Origin: Archilochus colubris
Lineage: Eukaryota; Chordata; Aves; Apodiformes; Trochilidae
Assembly (NCBI GenBank): GCA_023079485.1
Contig: CM041092.1
Location: 10,863,127-10,927,126 of the forward strand
Direction of reading: 5' to 3'
Length of the DNA stretch: 64,000 nt
Each line of letters opens with the position of its first letter. The first letter of the stretch is position 1. The notes beneath the pieces were generated by a model. That model worked only from the letters and a program-made list of their open reading frames with translations, made no database searches and had not been told where the DNA came from. Both the position numbers and the translations under genes were made by a program. This document shows positions 49,899-61,260 of the stretch, piece by piece.

Positions 49899-52854
49899 AC
49901 TGACATCTGTTTATTGATAATTTCCCTCAGTCACTGTACTCCTGTCTTATTGTCTAGGAGCAGATTGTTTCTTGCTTAATCATTTGAGTGTTGGCAAGTC
50001 TGGAGATAGATAGCTCATCTGCTATAAGTCACTACAATTAGTGATACTGAATAATAAATTTCTGCAAGGATTTCCTGAAACCGCTTCTTTTTGAATGTGA
50101 ATTGTCCATGCACTCAAATGCAATTTGTCATGATGAAAAAGTTTACTGTGATGAACAACTGGAAGCATGGGCCATGTCTTGTCCTTCACCAATTGCCTTA
50201 GTCAAGTGTATGATGTACGGTCCTAAATGAACTGCTTCTCCTGTGCCCTGGGTAACCTCTCTTTCCTGACTCTCCTACACATATTTCCAAGCTTCCAGAC
50301 AAACCATGGTTGTTTCTGAATAGGACTTGATGTGTGTTTAAAGCAGATTCTTACTCTTACAGGTGAGGATCAGGGAAAAGTTAATCTCTGTAAATTCTAT
50401 AGATATGCCCTAGTTCTGTAGAGTTTTGGAAAACAATTCAGAGTCTTATGATGATGATCAGTTTGTTATGTTTCAGGCTTCTTTGTAAGAACAAGCTTAG
50501 AATGTGCCAAAACATCCTGCCAAACTGCCATTACCTTAGCTAGCATTTTAACTCTCTTGATTTCTTTGGAGAAGCTGTGGTTGTGGTGTCCTTAAGCTGA
50601 AGTCAGATGGTTAAAATCTAAACCGTTTTCCTTGAGCTTTTCCCTTCTGTTGTACATAGCTCTGGCTCAGTTTTCCTTGTGCATCCCACCCTTGTGCAGC
50701 AAGGATCCAGTATTTCAAAATGCTGCTTATTTTCCATGGCTCTCTTCATCAGCTCTGTCAATGTGCATCAATACCAGCTCTTTGGCCATGCTGCTTTCAG
50801 GGGGCTGGCTGGCAGCTCAGGATCTGAAGGCTGATGTGTGGCAGTGGTGCCAAAACAAGCAAACAAACAAAAATCGCCAAAACCCACATGCCCTAAATGC
50901 TGCAGTAATTTATGTAATAGGATGATGGACTCTGGCAGCTTCCATCTTTGCCCAGGAGATGCTATGCTTCCCTTCATCTCCTTTGGAAGGGAAAAATACT
51001 GGGTTTGTGTTCTGCATAGCTGGGGCAGGGAGGGACTGAAAGAACTAACCTGAAAGAAAGTATCAGGCAGAGAATGAGTCAGCCTCAGCTATTCCAAAGA
51101 CCAGATTGGAACCAAAATGCTAAAACATCCCTTTTGTTTAATCTATTTTAATCTGTCACATATCTGAAAAAGTTTCAAGCCTGAGAAAGCTGAAATGGAA
51201 AAGGGCATCCTTGTCTTCCACACACCTGTAATAGGGGAAAAGCAGAAGAGTCAGGCTGTTGTCAGACTGTGCCTGTGTGTGCCTGCATGCTTGCTTCTGT
51301 ATGTCCTTGTGAGAGGAGAGGGTCAGCTGTTCAAAGTAGTTTCAGGATTCTGGATTGCATTCATTGTGGTAGATGGGAGATTGTTTCTGCAGGAAGATGT
51401 GTTGCTATAACTGAAAGCTGGTTTACCCAGAGCCAGAGAAGAAGCTGAAGTTGTGCCTTTCCTATGGTCCCTACTACAACTTGTTCAACATGCAGGGTTC
51501 TTTATGTTTGAGTCATATTGATCTGGATGTAGAGATTTTTCAGCATGAAGAGGGGGAAGGATAACCTGGTTTCTCTTGTCTGTGAAGATTCTGCCAGAAA
51601 CCATGTGATGCTTTGTGGGCACTGAGGACTTTAGCAACAGAACTGTATTTATAAGTGCAGCTTGTGTGGGGGGTACACAGCATATTCCCTGGCATCTTTT
51701 CCAATGGACATGTTACCATGGGTATGTTCATTGTAGCCTTTTTTTCCTTTCTCCCTTCATCTTCCTCCATCACTTTCCTGAGACCATATTTATATTGTGA
51801 GAACTTTCAGTGTAATACTGGTCAAGATCAATTTTAAATAAAGCTGTCACATGTATTACAGATTCTTTTAGGGCTTGTTAATTCTTTTGTTTTCATGTTT
51901 TTCAACAATGTTAATTCTTTTGAATGATTATCTTGAATATAAGAGCTATACTTTCATGGTGATGTTCCATTTTACTTTGTATGCATTCTTCCTGCACAAA
52001 TGTTTTGTGGAACATATTAGAACAGAACCCTCTCCAGCCTATCTTGGAAGTAGTGTCTAAAAGAAGTGGAGTGAACACTTGAAAAACTGAAAACTCTTTA
52101 AATGTTGTAAAAGGCTTAGTGCAAACCACTCTCACTTCAAATCTGCCCACCTACCCGAATCTCATCTTTTCTGTTTTTTGAAAATGTAAAAAAGGAACAA
52201 ATCTTGCTTTAAAATTGATTCTTGTTGTTCCTTAGCCAGCTGAATAACACTCTATGCTAAAACTATGCTTGGGAAATATTTAAACAGAAGAAGTTTACAG
52301 TGATTTGCACAGCCTTGTGCATAAGCATTTCTGCATAGCCTTGAGTTACTGCTTAGGTGTCATTTCACTGACTGATTTTTCTGCAACTTCACGCTCCTCT
52401 TAGAGAAACCTGCAAGAATGAAGATTTGTATTGTTAATTTGTGTTGCTGAAACTATCTTGTATGTCTGTGGTGGCTTTTATGAGGAGATCCTGCCATTCT
52501 ATGCCACTGCTGATCTATAGTTTGTACTGATGTATGTGAGAGAAGTTGAGGCTTTTTGTTGCTTTTATACATCTCTCCTTCCAAGCAGTAGCTCTTGAGC
52601 ATTTAACAAGATATTTTTCTTGTGCATTGAAACATTGTTTTAGAAGCATTATTGTAGAGCCATACAAAACTTTTTCATGGACACAAACTTTCGTGCAACT
52701 TACAAGTTATCTTAACTGAGTGGCTTTTGAGTCATGTAGCAATTACCAGAAATTTCTGGCAATTTTTGATTGCTCCTTCTTATTATAGGGAAGGAATTAA
52801 ATTTGGATATTAGTAAGTATCACATTCTCAAAGACAAATTAGTTCATTTCAGAA
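49899..52854. other. Gene-free DNA, nothing recognised
   Basis: Short frames only, none resembling a known protein. No further interspersed repeat is recognised between the SINE and the ancient CR1 fragment. Confidence 0.65.
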
Positions 52855-53765
52855 GATCATCAAAACAGCTATACTGGGCCAGATGAAAGACCCATCTAAC
52901 CCAACGACCAGTGCTCAGTCTTTTACTCTCCCTTCCCAAAGCATCTGTTACTGGCTGGTGTAGAGCAGCAGCATTCCTTCCATTCCCATCTTCTGGAAGT
53001 TGACTTGCTTGGACTGACTGAGCCACAGGTTGTATCTGTAGCATTTTGTTTAATAGCCTGTGATGGATCTTTCTTCTATGAGCTTCTCTAATTGTTTTTC
53101 TTTTAATTCATTTACATATTTGGCTTTCAAAACTTCCTTTGGCAACAAGTTCCACAACTTAATTATGTAGTGTCTAATAAAAGAATTGATAAAAATTGGC
53201 CCCTCTTATTTTAAGCTGTCTGGTAATTTCATTTGGTGGCCCCTATTTCTTGCATCATGAACACAGTTGTTCCCACTTAATAACTGTATGTCATTATATT
53301 AGACCCTACATATTAGACCATAATCATATTCTCCACAATTTCTCTTGTCAGCTGAAAAGTCCTTGTCAGGATAATCTCTTCTTGTAAAGAAGCAGTTTTG
53401 TACCTTTGCTATTTGTCTTCCTTCTCCCTTTCTTTTTCTAATTATCCCAAATCTATTTCAGAACTGTTCATAGTATTGAAGATGTGGACAAAACTTCAGT
53501 TTATGTACAGACACATTATGTCCTCTGCTTCTTTTGTAATCATCCGTGACAGTGTTTTTCCCTTTTACAAGCCTGGAGCATTAAGCTTGACACTTTCAGA
53601 CAACTCAATGTTACGATTTCAATATTTCTTTCTGAATAGTAATGGGTACTTAAGATCACGTAACTGTGGGTGCACAAACTCAGTGGGTTTTATCCAAGTA
53701 CAGCCCACTGCATTTACTTGCATTTTATTTCCCAGCATCCCAAAGCAGCTTTCTTTCTTTCTGCT
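52855..53765 (-). mobile_element. Ancient CR1-group LINE fragment, ORF2 C-terminus and 3' end
   Basis: Read on the plus strand this is the reverse complement of an old sauropsid CR1-type element. Recognisable blocks in order are TACTGGGCCAGATGAAAGAC with CCATCTAACCCA (3' end), AGCCTGTGATGGATC, CTTTGGCAACAAGTTCCACAA, TAATTTCATTTGGTGGCCCC, CAGCTGAAAAGTCC, and AGTATTGAAGATGTGGAC. The GGTGGCCCC block is the complement of the region encoding RGHQ-like residues near the ORF2 C-terminus, and GGCAACAAGTTCCACA that of WN-LP. It is heavily substituted with small indels, so it is a fossil, much older than the other CR1 copies here. About 900 bp is a long run for such an old copy. Confidence 0.85.
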
Positions 53766-56700
53766 GTTTATAGTGTTTATCCTTGCATAATGGGAGGAAC
53801 TGATTAAGTTCGAAGAAACTGAAGATCTTCGCCTTGGTTGTTGCCTGCTTTAAGTAAACAGCAGTTTCTTCAAATTCAGGTTTTGCCACTGCTGTACAAA
53901 GCTACACCAAGTGATGAGAAGAAAATGAGCCTTTTGCTCACGCAGATAACCACACTGATCTGTCTGTACTTTTCCTGATACTGAAGATATTTTGGGACTT
54001 CTTACATAGTTCTTGCATCTGCACTGTGCTTGTGTGTCTGTAGCCATATAGAAATTGGTCAGAGAGAAAGATTATCATTACACTCCTATCTCAGCAATAA
54101 AGATTACAGTTAACACTAGATTTTTTAAAAAGTAATTAAAGCTTATATGGCATATATAGGGCCAGAGCATGGCCATGTAAATGACCAAAATAAATAGATG
54201 AAAAATAGATGGAGGCTTCTTCAAGCTGTCCATCAAAAAAGCAAGGTAGAAAATACCACAGGGGCAGAGACTCAGGGGTAAGGAGGACAAAGGGTGCAGC
54301 CAGGGACCCCTTTCCTTCAGCTCCTTCCTTTGCTCCTGGTGCACAGGCAGGAATCATCTCAAGGGCTCCATTTTTCATCACTCCCTTTTCATTTCCAGTG
54401 TCTGTATCTGTGCTAAACCAATGTAAAACTAAATGAAAAGGTGAAAATCCATTTCACTGGCACTTGAAGTGCAGTATTTCTGGAAATGGAAAACTTATGC
54501 ACTGTCACTGACTGTTTGATGGAAAATGTAAAGGCTAAATAGCTTGGTAAAAAAAATCCAAATAATCTATTTTCTCTGGAGCTCTGGCTTTCCAAGTAGA
54601 AAAGCAGTAACCAAATTTGGATCCTCAGAGGCCTGCATGGCCATTAGGTATTTAGTGTTGAGTAAATATTAGCTTTCATAGTCTGGTGGATTTGTGGTTC
54701 TGTATGTGATTATAGTTTTTATTAAGAGATATCTTGAAACAGTGTGATAAATAACTGCAGTGCTATGTCAAGTTGTATCTGTAATGTGAGCTTGGACACA
54801 AGCAGAAAGGCACTCTTTCTTCTTGGAAAATGCACATGGTTTTGATGATTTTTTTTTCTTCCCCAGAGAAACAAGCAGCTTGTGTTGTGCAGCTCTGTGT
54901 TTATTGTCCTTCTGCTTCTTCACACGGGTGGTGGGAGTGTCTTTAAAATTACTGTTGCTGTCTATAAATTTATTTCTTCACTCGCCCCTCTTATTATCCA
55001 GAAATAAAAGTTACAACTTCTTGGGTAGGAGTAGAGAGTACAAGAGAGCCTTTAAGTGCTGTTGATACACAGTGACAGCGACTGCAGCTGGGCTTGCTCA
55101 GGAACCAAAACTAAAACTGATGAATGTATAACTAAACCTGAGACAAGTCACAAAGGAAAGCAGAAAAAAAGTTAGTTAATAAATACAGGAGAGGAAATAT
55201 CTGGCAGAGAACCTTCCCTTTTACCTACTGCTCGTTGTTCCCAAAGGATCCACTGAAGATAAATTTAGAATCTCTGAATCTATTTCTTGTATGATTTTTT
55301 TGTGTGTGTGAAAGTTGATATTGGAGAAAAACGGGAATGCTTTCATTTCCAGGTTTTGGATTGTGAAAGAAGGAAAGGAGGGGCATGGTTAGGCATAACT
55401 GCACATGAGAACCAAAACAGTTTGCTGAACCCAAGAGTTTTTCAATAGCATATGAGCCAGCTAATCCCTTGTGGGTATAACTTGTATTGATCTCATTAAT
55501 GGACCTCTTACAATGAAACTTCCCAGCTGCAGATGGCTTACAGACAAGTGGAGAATAGACAAAAGAGATTTACCTTGTTGACTGAAATCCATTATATTCT
55601 AATGTATTACTACATATAAGCATGGATGAAATCTGCAATCCTTGAACAGCTAAACTCGATTTTACAAACTGGTAGAAGGAATGATTTGTCTAGGAATGCT
55701 CTTGATAGATTTTTTTTCTGAATCACCAAGAATTCACAGTAAAAATGAGAAACTTTTAAAATCTACATTTATGAGGGATGGCACAGCTCACTATTATTTC
55801 AGTCTGATATTTATTCAAAATACCCTTTCAGAGTCATAATAATAATGTGAAATGGAAAAGCATGTGTTGAGAACAACTGCAAGGAAAAAAATCAGCATCA
55901 TTTTGTACTTTGACAGGTCTATATATAGAAGATGAATCATTTCACCCATGTCTGAAAAAGAATGTGGCCACTTAGTAGAAGCATATTGCACCACTGTGCC
56001 ACAGTTCAGGGCAGGTAATGACACATATGTATTCCAGGCCACTGCTACCAATCCTTGTCAAAGACAGGTCCTGTCCTGTGCCTGCTCTGATAAGGAAAGT
56101 TTGGCCTCTGCAAGCAGAGCATTAGCTGCAAACTTCAAGCAGAGGTTTCCTTTCCATTGCACTGAAAGATCAAAAGCTTTCCAATCTAAAACTCGGAGTA
56201 GATATGCATTTCTTAAAATAAAAACCAAAAGATGAAAGAAATTCTTTAGCTTTTGTTGATTGCTTTGTCTGTGATTGCTAGGCCAAGATTTAATTGTGCA
56301 TGCTGAGCTGACTGTCACGTATTTCCTCTGAGTCAAAATAAATTAGGAAGCAGAAAAATGCTGCTATTGCAAAAAGATTAACTATGCTCCCAGTCCTGCT
56401 TATTGAAGCACTGAACATGCTTTAATATCTGTGCTTTTATTATCCAGGATGGATTCACAGCTTTTCATCATGTTCATCATATTAGGAAGACGAAAGACTG
56501 ATAACATCAGGGTTCAGAAGTAGATATGGTCTCTTGAATACAGTATGGGAGAGGGTCCTTAAGAGAGGCTTCATCAAAACCTTCAGCTGTGAAGGAGGTT
56601 GCACTGGATCCAAAGATGATGAGCTGCTGCTCTGGGTCCACTTACACATATTCCTGTGCATTATAATTCAATGCATAGAAAAGTGTCATCAGGGCAGCAC

Positions 56701-59550
56701 TGTTGGGCACTGAAGGGGAAAGTTAATGGGATGAAATGTGACTGAGTTATGGTGTGAAAATGAGTAATGGTCAGGTACTTCAATCCTAGCTACAGAGTTG
56801 TAGCGAAGATATCTGCCCAAGTGAATTACATGAAATTATTCACAAAGATGACAGTAGCACACCTAACTGGAACATCATGGGAGGAGTGGAATTTTGCAAA
56901 AGAGGCTGATTGGTTTTGTCAGTTGTACACTAGTAAAACACTTACAGTCTGGGGATCCAAGATTGCATATGCTTCAACAGCAAATGAAGCCCTGCAAGCA
57001 TATCTGCATTTCTATAAAGTCTGTGGATCCCCAGAACTTCACCCTGAGTTACTTTTGAGGGTTTTTTAGTACATCTGTGTACTATTAGAAAGAAATCGAT
57101 GTTGTGCCTTGTACATAGTGTTGTCTGGACTGCAAGTCTCACCTGGGTCCAGGGAGTTTCTTTTTACCTTTTTCTGCTGAGAGTGGGCAAGTGCAAAGAG
57201 GATGCAACCCTGCAGAGGTGATCTTGAGGAACTGTGGAAACCAAAACTGGAAAGTTCTCTGTGCATGCTGGATCATGAGATATCGATGTTTTTTGTTCTG
57301 AATTTCAGTCATAAAAAGGGAAAGTGAATTATTTATGTATGGAGGAAACGAATCAAACCCCTGACTGTTTGGAGAGAACATTGTGGGTTTTGGGTCTGAA
57401 GGAATATGCTTTTGTACCTCAGGAGGAGCCTGGCCAGCTCCCTCTCTGTGTAGGCTTGTTTTCTGTCTAAGGCAGTCTCCTCTGGGACACAGATCCCGTT
57501 GGTTTGGGCCAAGCCAAGGAGGAGATGACCTCCCCTCCTTGCCACCAGCAGCCTCTGTACTGCTAGTGAGGGAGGATGATGCATTTACTGGGGAGACACC
57601 AGGCCAGCTCCCAGAGCTCCTCCTCACACCCGACACTCTCCTTGAAGCCCTAGAAACCAGGAAGAATGTTGACAAGCTCTTGTGTTTAGACTTAGGATTT
57701 TCAGCCTGATTTTCCAAGTAAATGAGGCGGTGTGGTCACACTGTGAATTCACCCTGCCAGGATAGATTTAAACCACATTGTACATTGTGTGAGAACTGTC
57801 AAAACTGACTTGTTCAAGAAACTATAGTGTGAGCTGAGTGATTGCTAGGTGTTTCTTCAAGATAATATTATGCTACAGATAAAATAATGGTATAGGTGGT
57901 TAGGAGCCACTGCTGTTGCAGAAAGGGGGCTACTTGATGGGTTTTGATTCTTTGCTTCGACAGTTGTTAGTTTTCTGCATGGATTAATTTAAGGATTCTG
58001 TTATGCTCTTTTGTAAGGTATATGCTTATAATTCCCTCTTATTTTTAGCCAAACCACATACTTGAGAGCTTCCTCAGGAAGTTTTCCTAAGCATTTGGGT
58101 TTCAGGACAACTTTAGGAATATGCAGAGCTGCTGATGGCAATGGAAGTAAAATGGGTGTCTGTGGTAATAGCTGTAGAGTGGCAGAGTTAAAACCCAGGG
58201 ATGCAGCTTAAGTGATCCAAAATGAGATACCGATCTCTTCAGCCTATAACCAAGTTTTCTTTCAGTTCATTGTGTTTCACAATAAGAATAGTTAGAAGAA
58301 AGGGAACACAAAGCAGATTTACTTGTAGCTTGCTGTTCTATCTTCATGCAAACCAAACTTGGCTCATGGCTTGAGTTCACCACACTGTTGTAGCTGTGTG
58401 GTTTCATAGAAGAGTATTTACAATACATGATTAGCATTAAATTTACCAGAGCCTCGGTCATCAGGAATGTGTTCTTCTTTCTACATCAGCAATCCTGAAG
58501 CTGAACTTCCATAAGATTTTTGTTTCTATGCCTTATTAATTTCATGAGCACCAAACTACCTATTGGTGGACTCATTTCAATTGCTCACTCAAAACCACCT
58601 TTGTATCAGCCTTGCAATCTGGAAGCAGTTCTTGCTGAGCCAGTTTCACCATTTCTCTGGATCGTGTTTCTCCAGCATTGTAAGGGATATAACTAATATA
58701 AATGCTGTAGCAGCCAAAGGTGTGTTTTTCCCCCTCATATTATGGTGTTTTTTTTATCTATTATTAGAAACATTTACTAGTCCTTGGCAGACCAAAGATG
58801 ATCCCTGACTTTCAAGAGCAAGCAAGAGCTGGTGGTGTAGGCAGTGTTGTTCTTCACTCAGACACAAGAAGCTTTGCTCACTGGCATATATGTGCCTCCT
58901 TCTGTTACAGGAACCTGCCCTTGTGAAAGCATTTGTCTTTTTTAATTACACACACAGTAAAGGCAAAATTTTTCTTCACTATGGTGACATTCTTATTTTG
59001 GGAAGGGAAATTAAAAATGGTTCACTTTAGAGTCCATCATCCAGATAGTATGTCAGTAAAGTTTGTTGTCCAGCTGATAATAATAAACAGCACATCTCTA
59101 TCCGGTAGCCTGTCCTGCTTCATTGCATCATTCACCTCCTCTGGAAATGTCATACTGTTAAAAGCTAAAACATGCCAATTAAGGTTTAAGAGCTGAATTT
59201 AAGTGTAGACTTTTCTGATTTCTTAGTTGTATTTCTGTGGGTGGGTGCCAGTTTACCTCAGGGCATTGATATACTGACAGGCCTGTAGAAACTGCAAATC
59301 ATGTGACAGGCAAGCTCCTGTTTATCTGATGTACAGTGCTTTATTCCTGCAGGATAAGTTGTTGCATTAGCTCTGGTAGCTGTTTGTCTTGATTTTTATA
59401 CCTTTTGTTCCAGGTTACACCCAAACAAACAAAGCATCCATGTTCCTTTCCTTTTTTTAAGAAAAACAAAAATGTATCTCTATCAATTGAGTTATTCTGT
59501 GGTAAATCCCTATGTTTCACAAGCTGCATGGTTACTTTTGCCTTTCTGCC
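53766..59550. other. Gene-free DNA with one long unassigned open frame
   Basis: No gene is recognised. The GC-richer patch at about 57.4-57.7 kb is open on both strands (see findings). An AT-rich block at about 58.93-59.2 kb could be conserved non-coding DNA. A good-looking splice acceptor (TTTTTTTCTTCCCCAG, about 54,851-54,866) has no plausible coding sequence after it. Confidence 0.6.
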
Positions 59551-59982
59551 CTGGAGTATTGTGTCCAGTTCTGGGCCCCTCAGTTCAAGAAGGACAGGGA
59601 AGTGCTTGAAAGAGTCCAGCGCAGAGCTACTAAGATGATTAAGGGAGTGGAACATCTCCCTTATGAGGAAAGGCTGAGGGAGCTGGGTCTCTTTAGTTTG
59701 GAGAAAAGGAGACTGAGGGGTGACCTCATCAATGTTTTCAAATATGTAAGGGGTGAGTGTCAGGGAGATGGAGTTAGGCTTTTCTCAGTGGTGACCAGTG
59801 ATAGGACAAGGGGTAATGGGTGTAAATTGGAGCATAGGAGGTTCAAGTTGAATATTAGAAAAAATTTTTTTACTGTAAGGGTGACAGAGCCCTGGAACAG
59901 GCTGCCCAGGGGGGTCGTGGAGTCTCCTTCACTGGAGACATTCAAAACCCGTCTGGACACGTTCCTATGTGATGTACTCTAG
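59551..59982 (+). pseudogene. CR1 ORF2 C-terminal remnant (reverse transcriptase, truncated)
   Basis: About 143 codons remain open up to the natural TAG stop at 59,980-59,982, covering the region downstream of the reverse-transcriptase catalytic core. Visible CR1 landmarks are [51 protein letters not shown], then [10 protein letters not shown] and [12 protein letters not shown]2 of a full element is several hundred residues longer and includes endonuclease and reverse-transcriptase domains; both are missing, so this copy cannot move or make an active enzyme. The ATG at 59,512 that would extend the frame lies in flanking DNA and is probably accidental. Confidence 0.9.
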
Positions 59983-60070
59983 GTGGCCCTGCTCTGGCAG
60001 GGGGGGTTGGACTAGATGATCTTTCGAGGTCCCTTCCAACCCCTAGGATTCTGTGATTCTGTGATTCTGT
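59551..60070 (+). mobile_element. CR1 LINE, 5'-truncated 3' end (young copy)
   Basis: This is a typical avian CR1 3' end, starting abruptly at CTGGAGTATTGTGTCCAG inside ORF2. The 3' untranslated part is short and carries the diagnostic TTGGACTAGATGATCTTTCG and GTCCCTTCCAACCC. It ends in three tandem 8-base units ATTCTGTG, ATTCTGTG, ATTCTGT, the CR1 tail. No poly-A and no obvious target-site duplication are seen, which is usual for CR1. The intact frame and good match to the CR1 pattern mean it is much younger than the other copies here. Confidence 0.97.
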
Positions 60071-61084
60071 AATGTGCAAGGGTTACAAGGCAGTCCTTGC
60101 TTAGTTATCAGCTACAAGATCTGTTAGGCAAGTGGAGGATGGACTATGAAAATCCTTGGCAGAACAGGCACTTCAGTGAATAATCAAAGGCTATCTTGGA
60201 ACATATTTTGCAAATCATTCCTCTGGCAAAATGAGTTGCTCTAAAGGCCACCCCAGCTATGACACAGAAACTGCTGGTAGCAATGACTGTGCAAATTTTC
60301 TTCTTTGCACCATTGCATGTTAGTTCAGTGATGCTCAGCCAAAGGAAACCTTTCCACAACTCTAGTAGTTGATTAAATGCAAGGGTCTGTAAGCTGCTGA
60401 CAGCTTAGAGAAAGTAAACTTTGTTTTGATGTATGCAGTCCATGTCCAATATGGGTTGCATACCTTACTCTGCATTGCAAGTAGGATTGGCTTGTTTTTT
60501 TCAAGTAAAGCAGCTAAGATTTTTCTAAGATGCATCACTGTTATCAAGAGCCAAGAGTGTAGTACTCATGAGGGTTGATTTAGCAGTGAGGGCTCTTTTC
60601 TCAGCATAATGACCCAAGTGCAAGACTTTTCCGGAGGTAATTCAGAGCACCTACAACACAACCTTAGGTTTGAATCACTGTCCAAAACAAAAGACAATAT
60701 TCTTCTGAATCCTTTTGCAAAGTCATTTTACCTTTCCTAAAACAACCAGAAGCTGGGAGACAAGCAGCAGCCTGGATGCTGGCTTTGGTTTTACTGCCTT
60801 GTTTTTTTATTTTTTCCTTCCCTCCCAGTATCACTTCTAATTTGCTCGTGAAGCCCTGGGGAATCACAGAAATGTAATATAAACATGAAGGGGACTTCAA
60901 GAAACTACGTAGCTTCATTTTTCATTACTCCATCCCATTTTCTGTGGCACAAGTGAATATCCCAAGGCATTCCTGCTAGCTGTTTTCTTATTTGTGAGCA
61001 TCTTTGGTGAGGGCAGTTTCACAAGTACCTCTGGGATGTGTTTTCATCCTTAACCATCCATCACTAGGGAAAAATTCCCTCGAG

Positions 61085-61260
61085 TTTAACCTAAATAAAT
61101 CTCCTCTTCTGCAAATCGAGTCAACTACTCATCTTTTACTTTGCAAAATGTGAAGAACAGTTAATTGCTTTCTTTTTAAAATATCTCTAACTTATATCGA
61201 GTTACTGCACTTCTCTCATTTTCCTTTTTTCAAATTACTCTAAATCTTTCTAGATCTTTC
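61085..61260 (-). mobile_element. Possible ancient CR1-like fragment
   Basis: TTTAACCTAAATAAATCTCC, CTTCTGCAAATCGAG and a downstream GAAGAACAGTTAATTGC resemble the reverse complement of an old CR1-family ORF2 C-terminal and 3' region. In that region a CTAAATCTCCCTTGCTGCAA-like segment precedes a variable stretch and a CTCAGTCTTCTCTTTTCC-like block, here perhaps CACTTCTCTCATTTTCC. Divergence is high and the call rests on the order of weak blocks. Confidence 0.4.
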
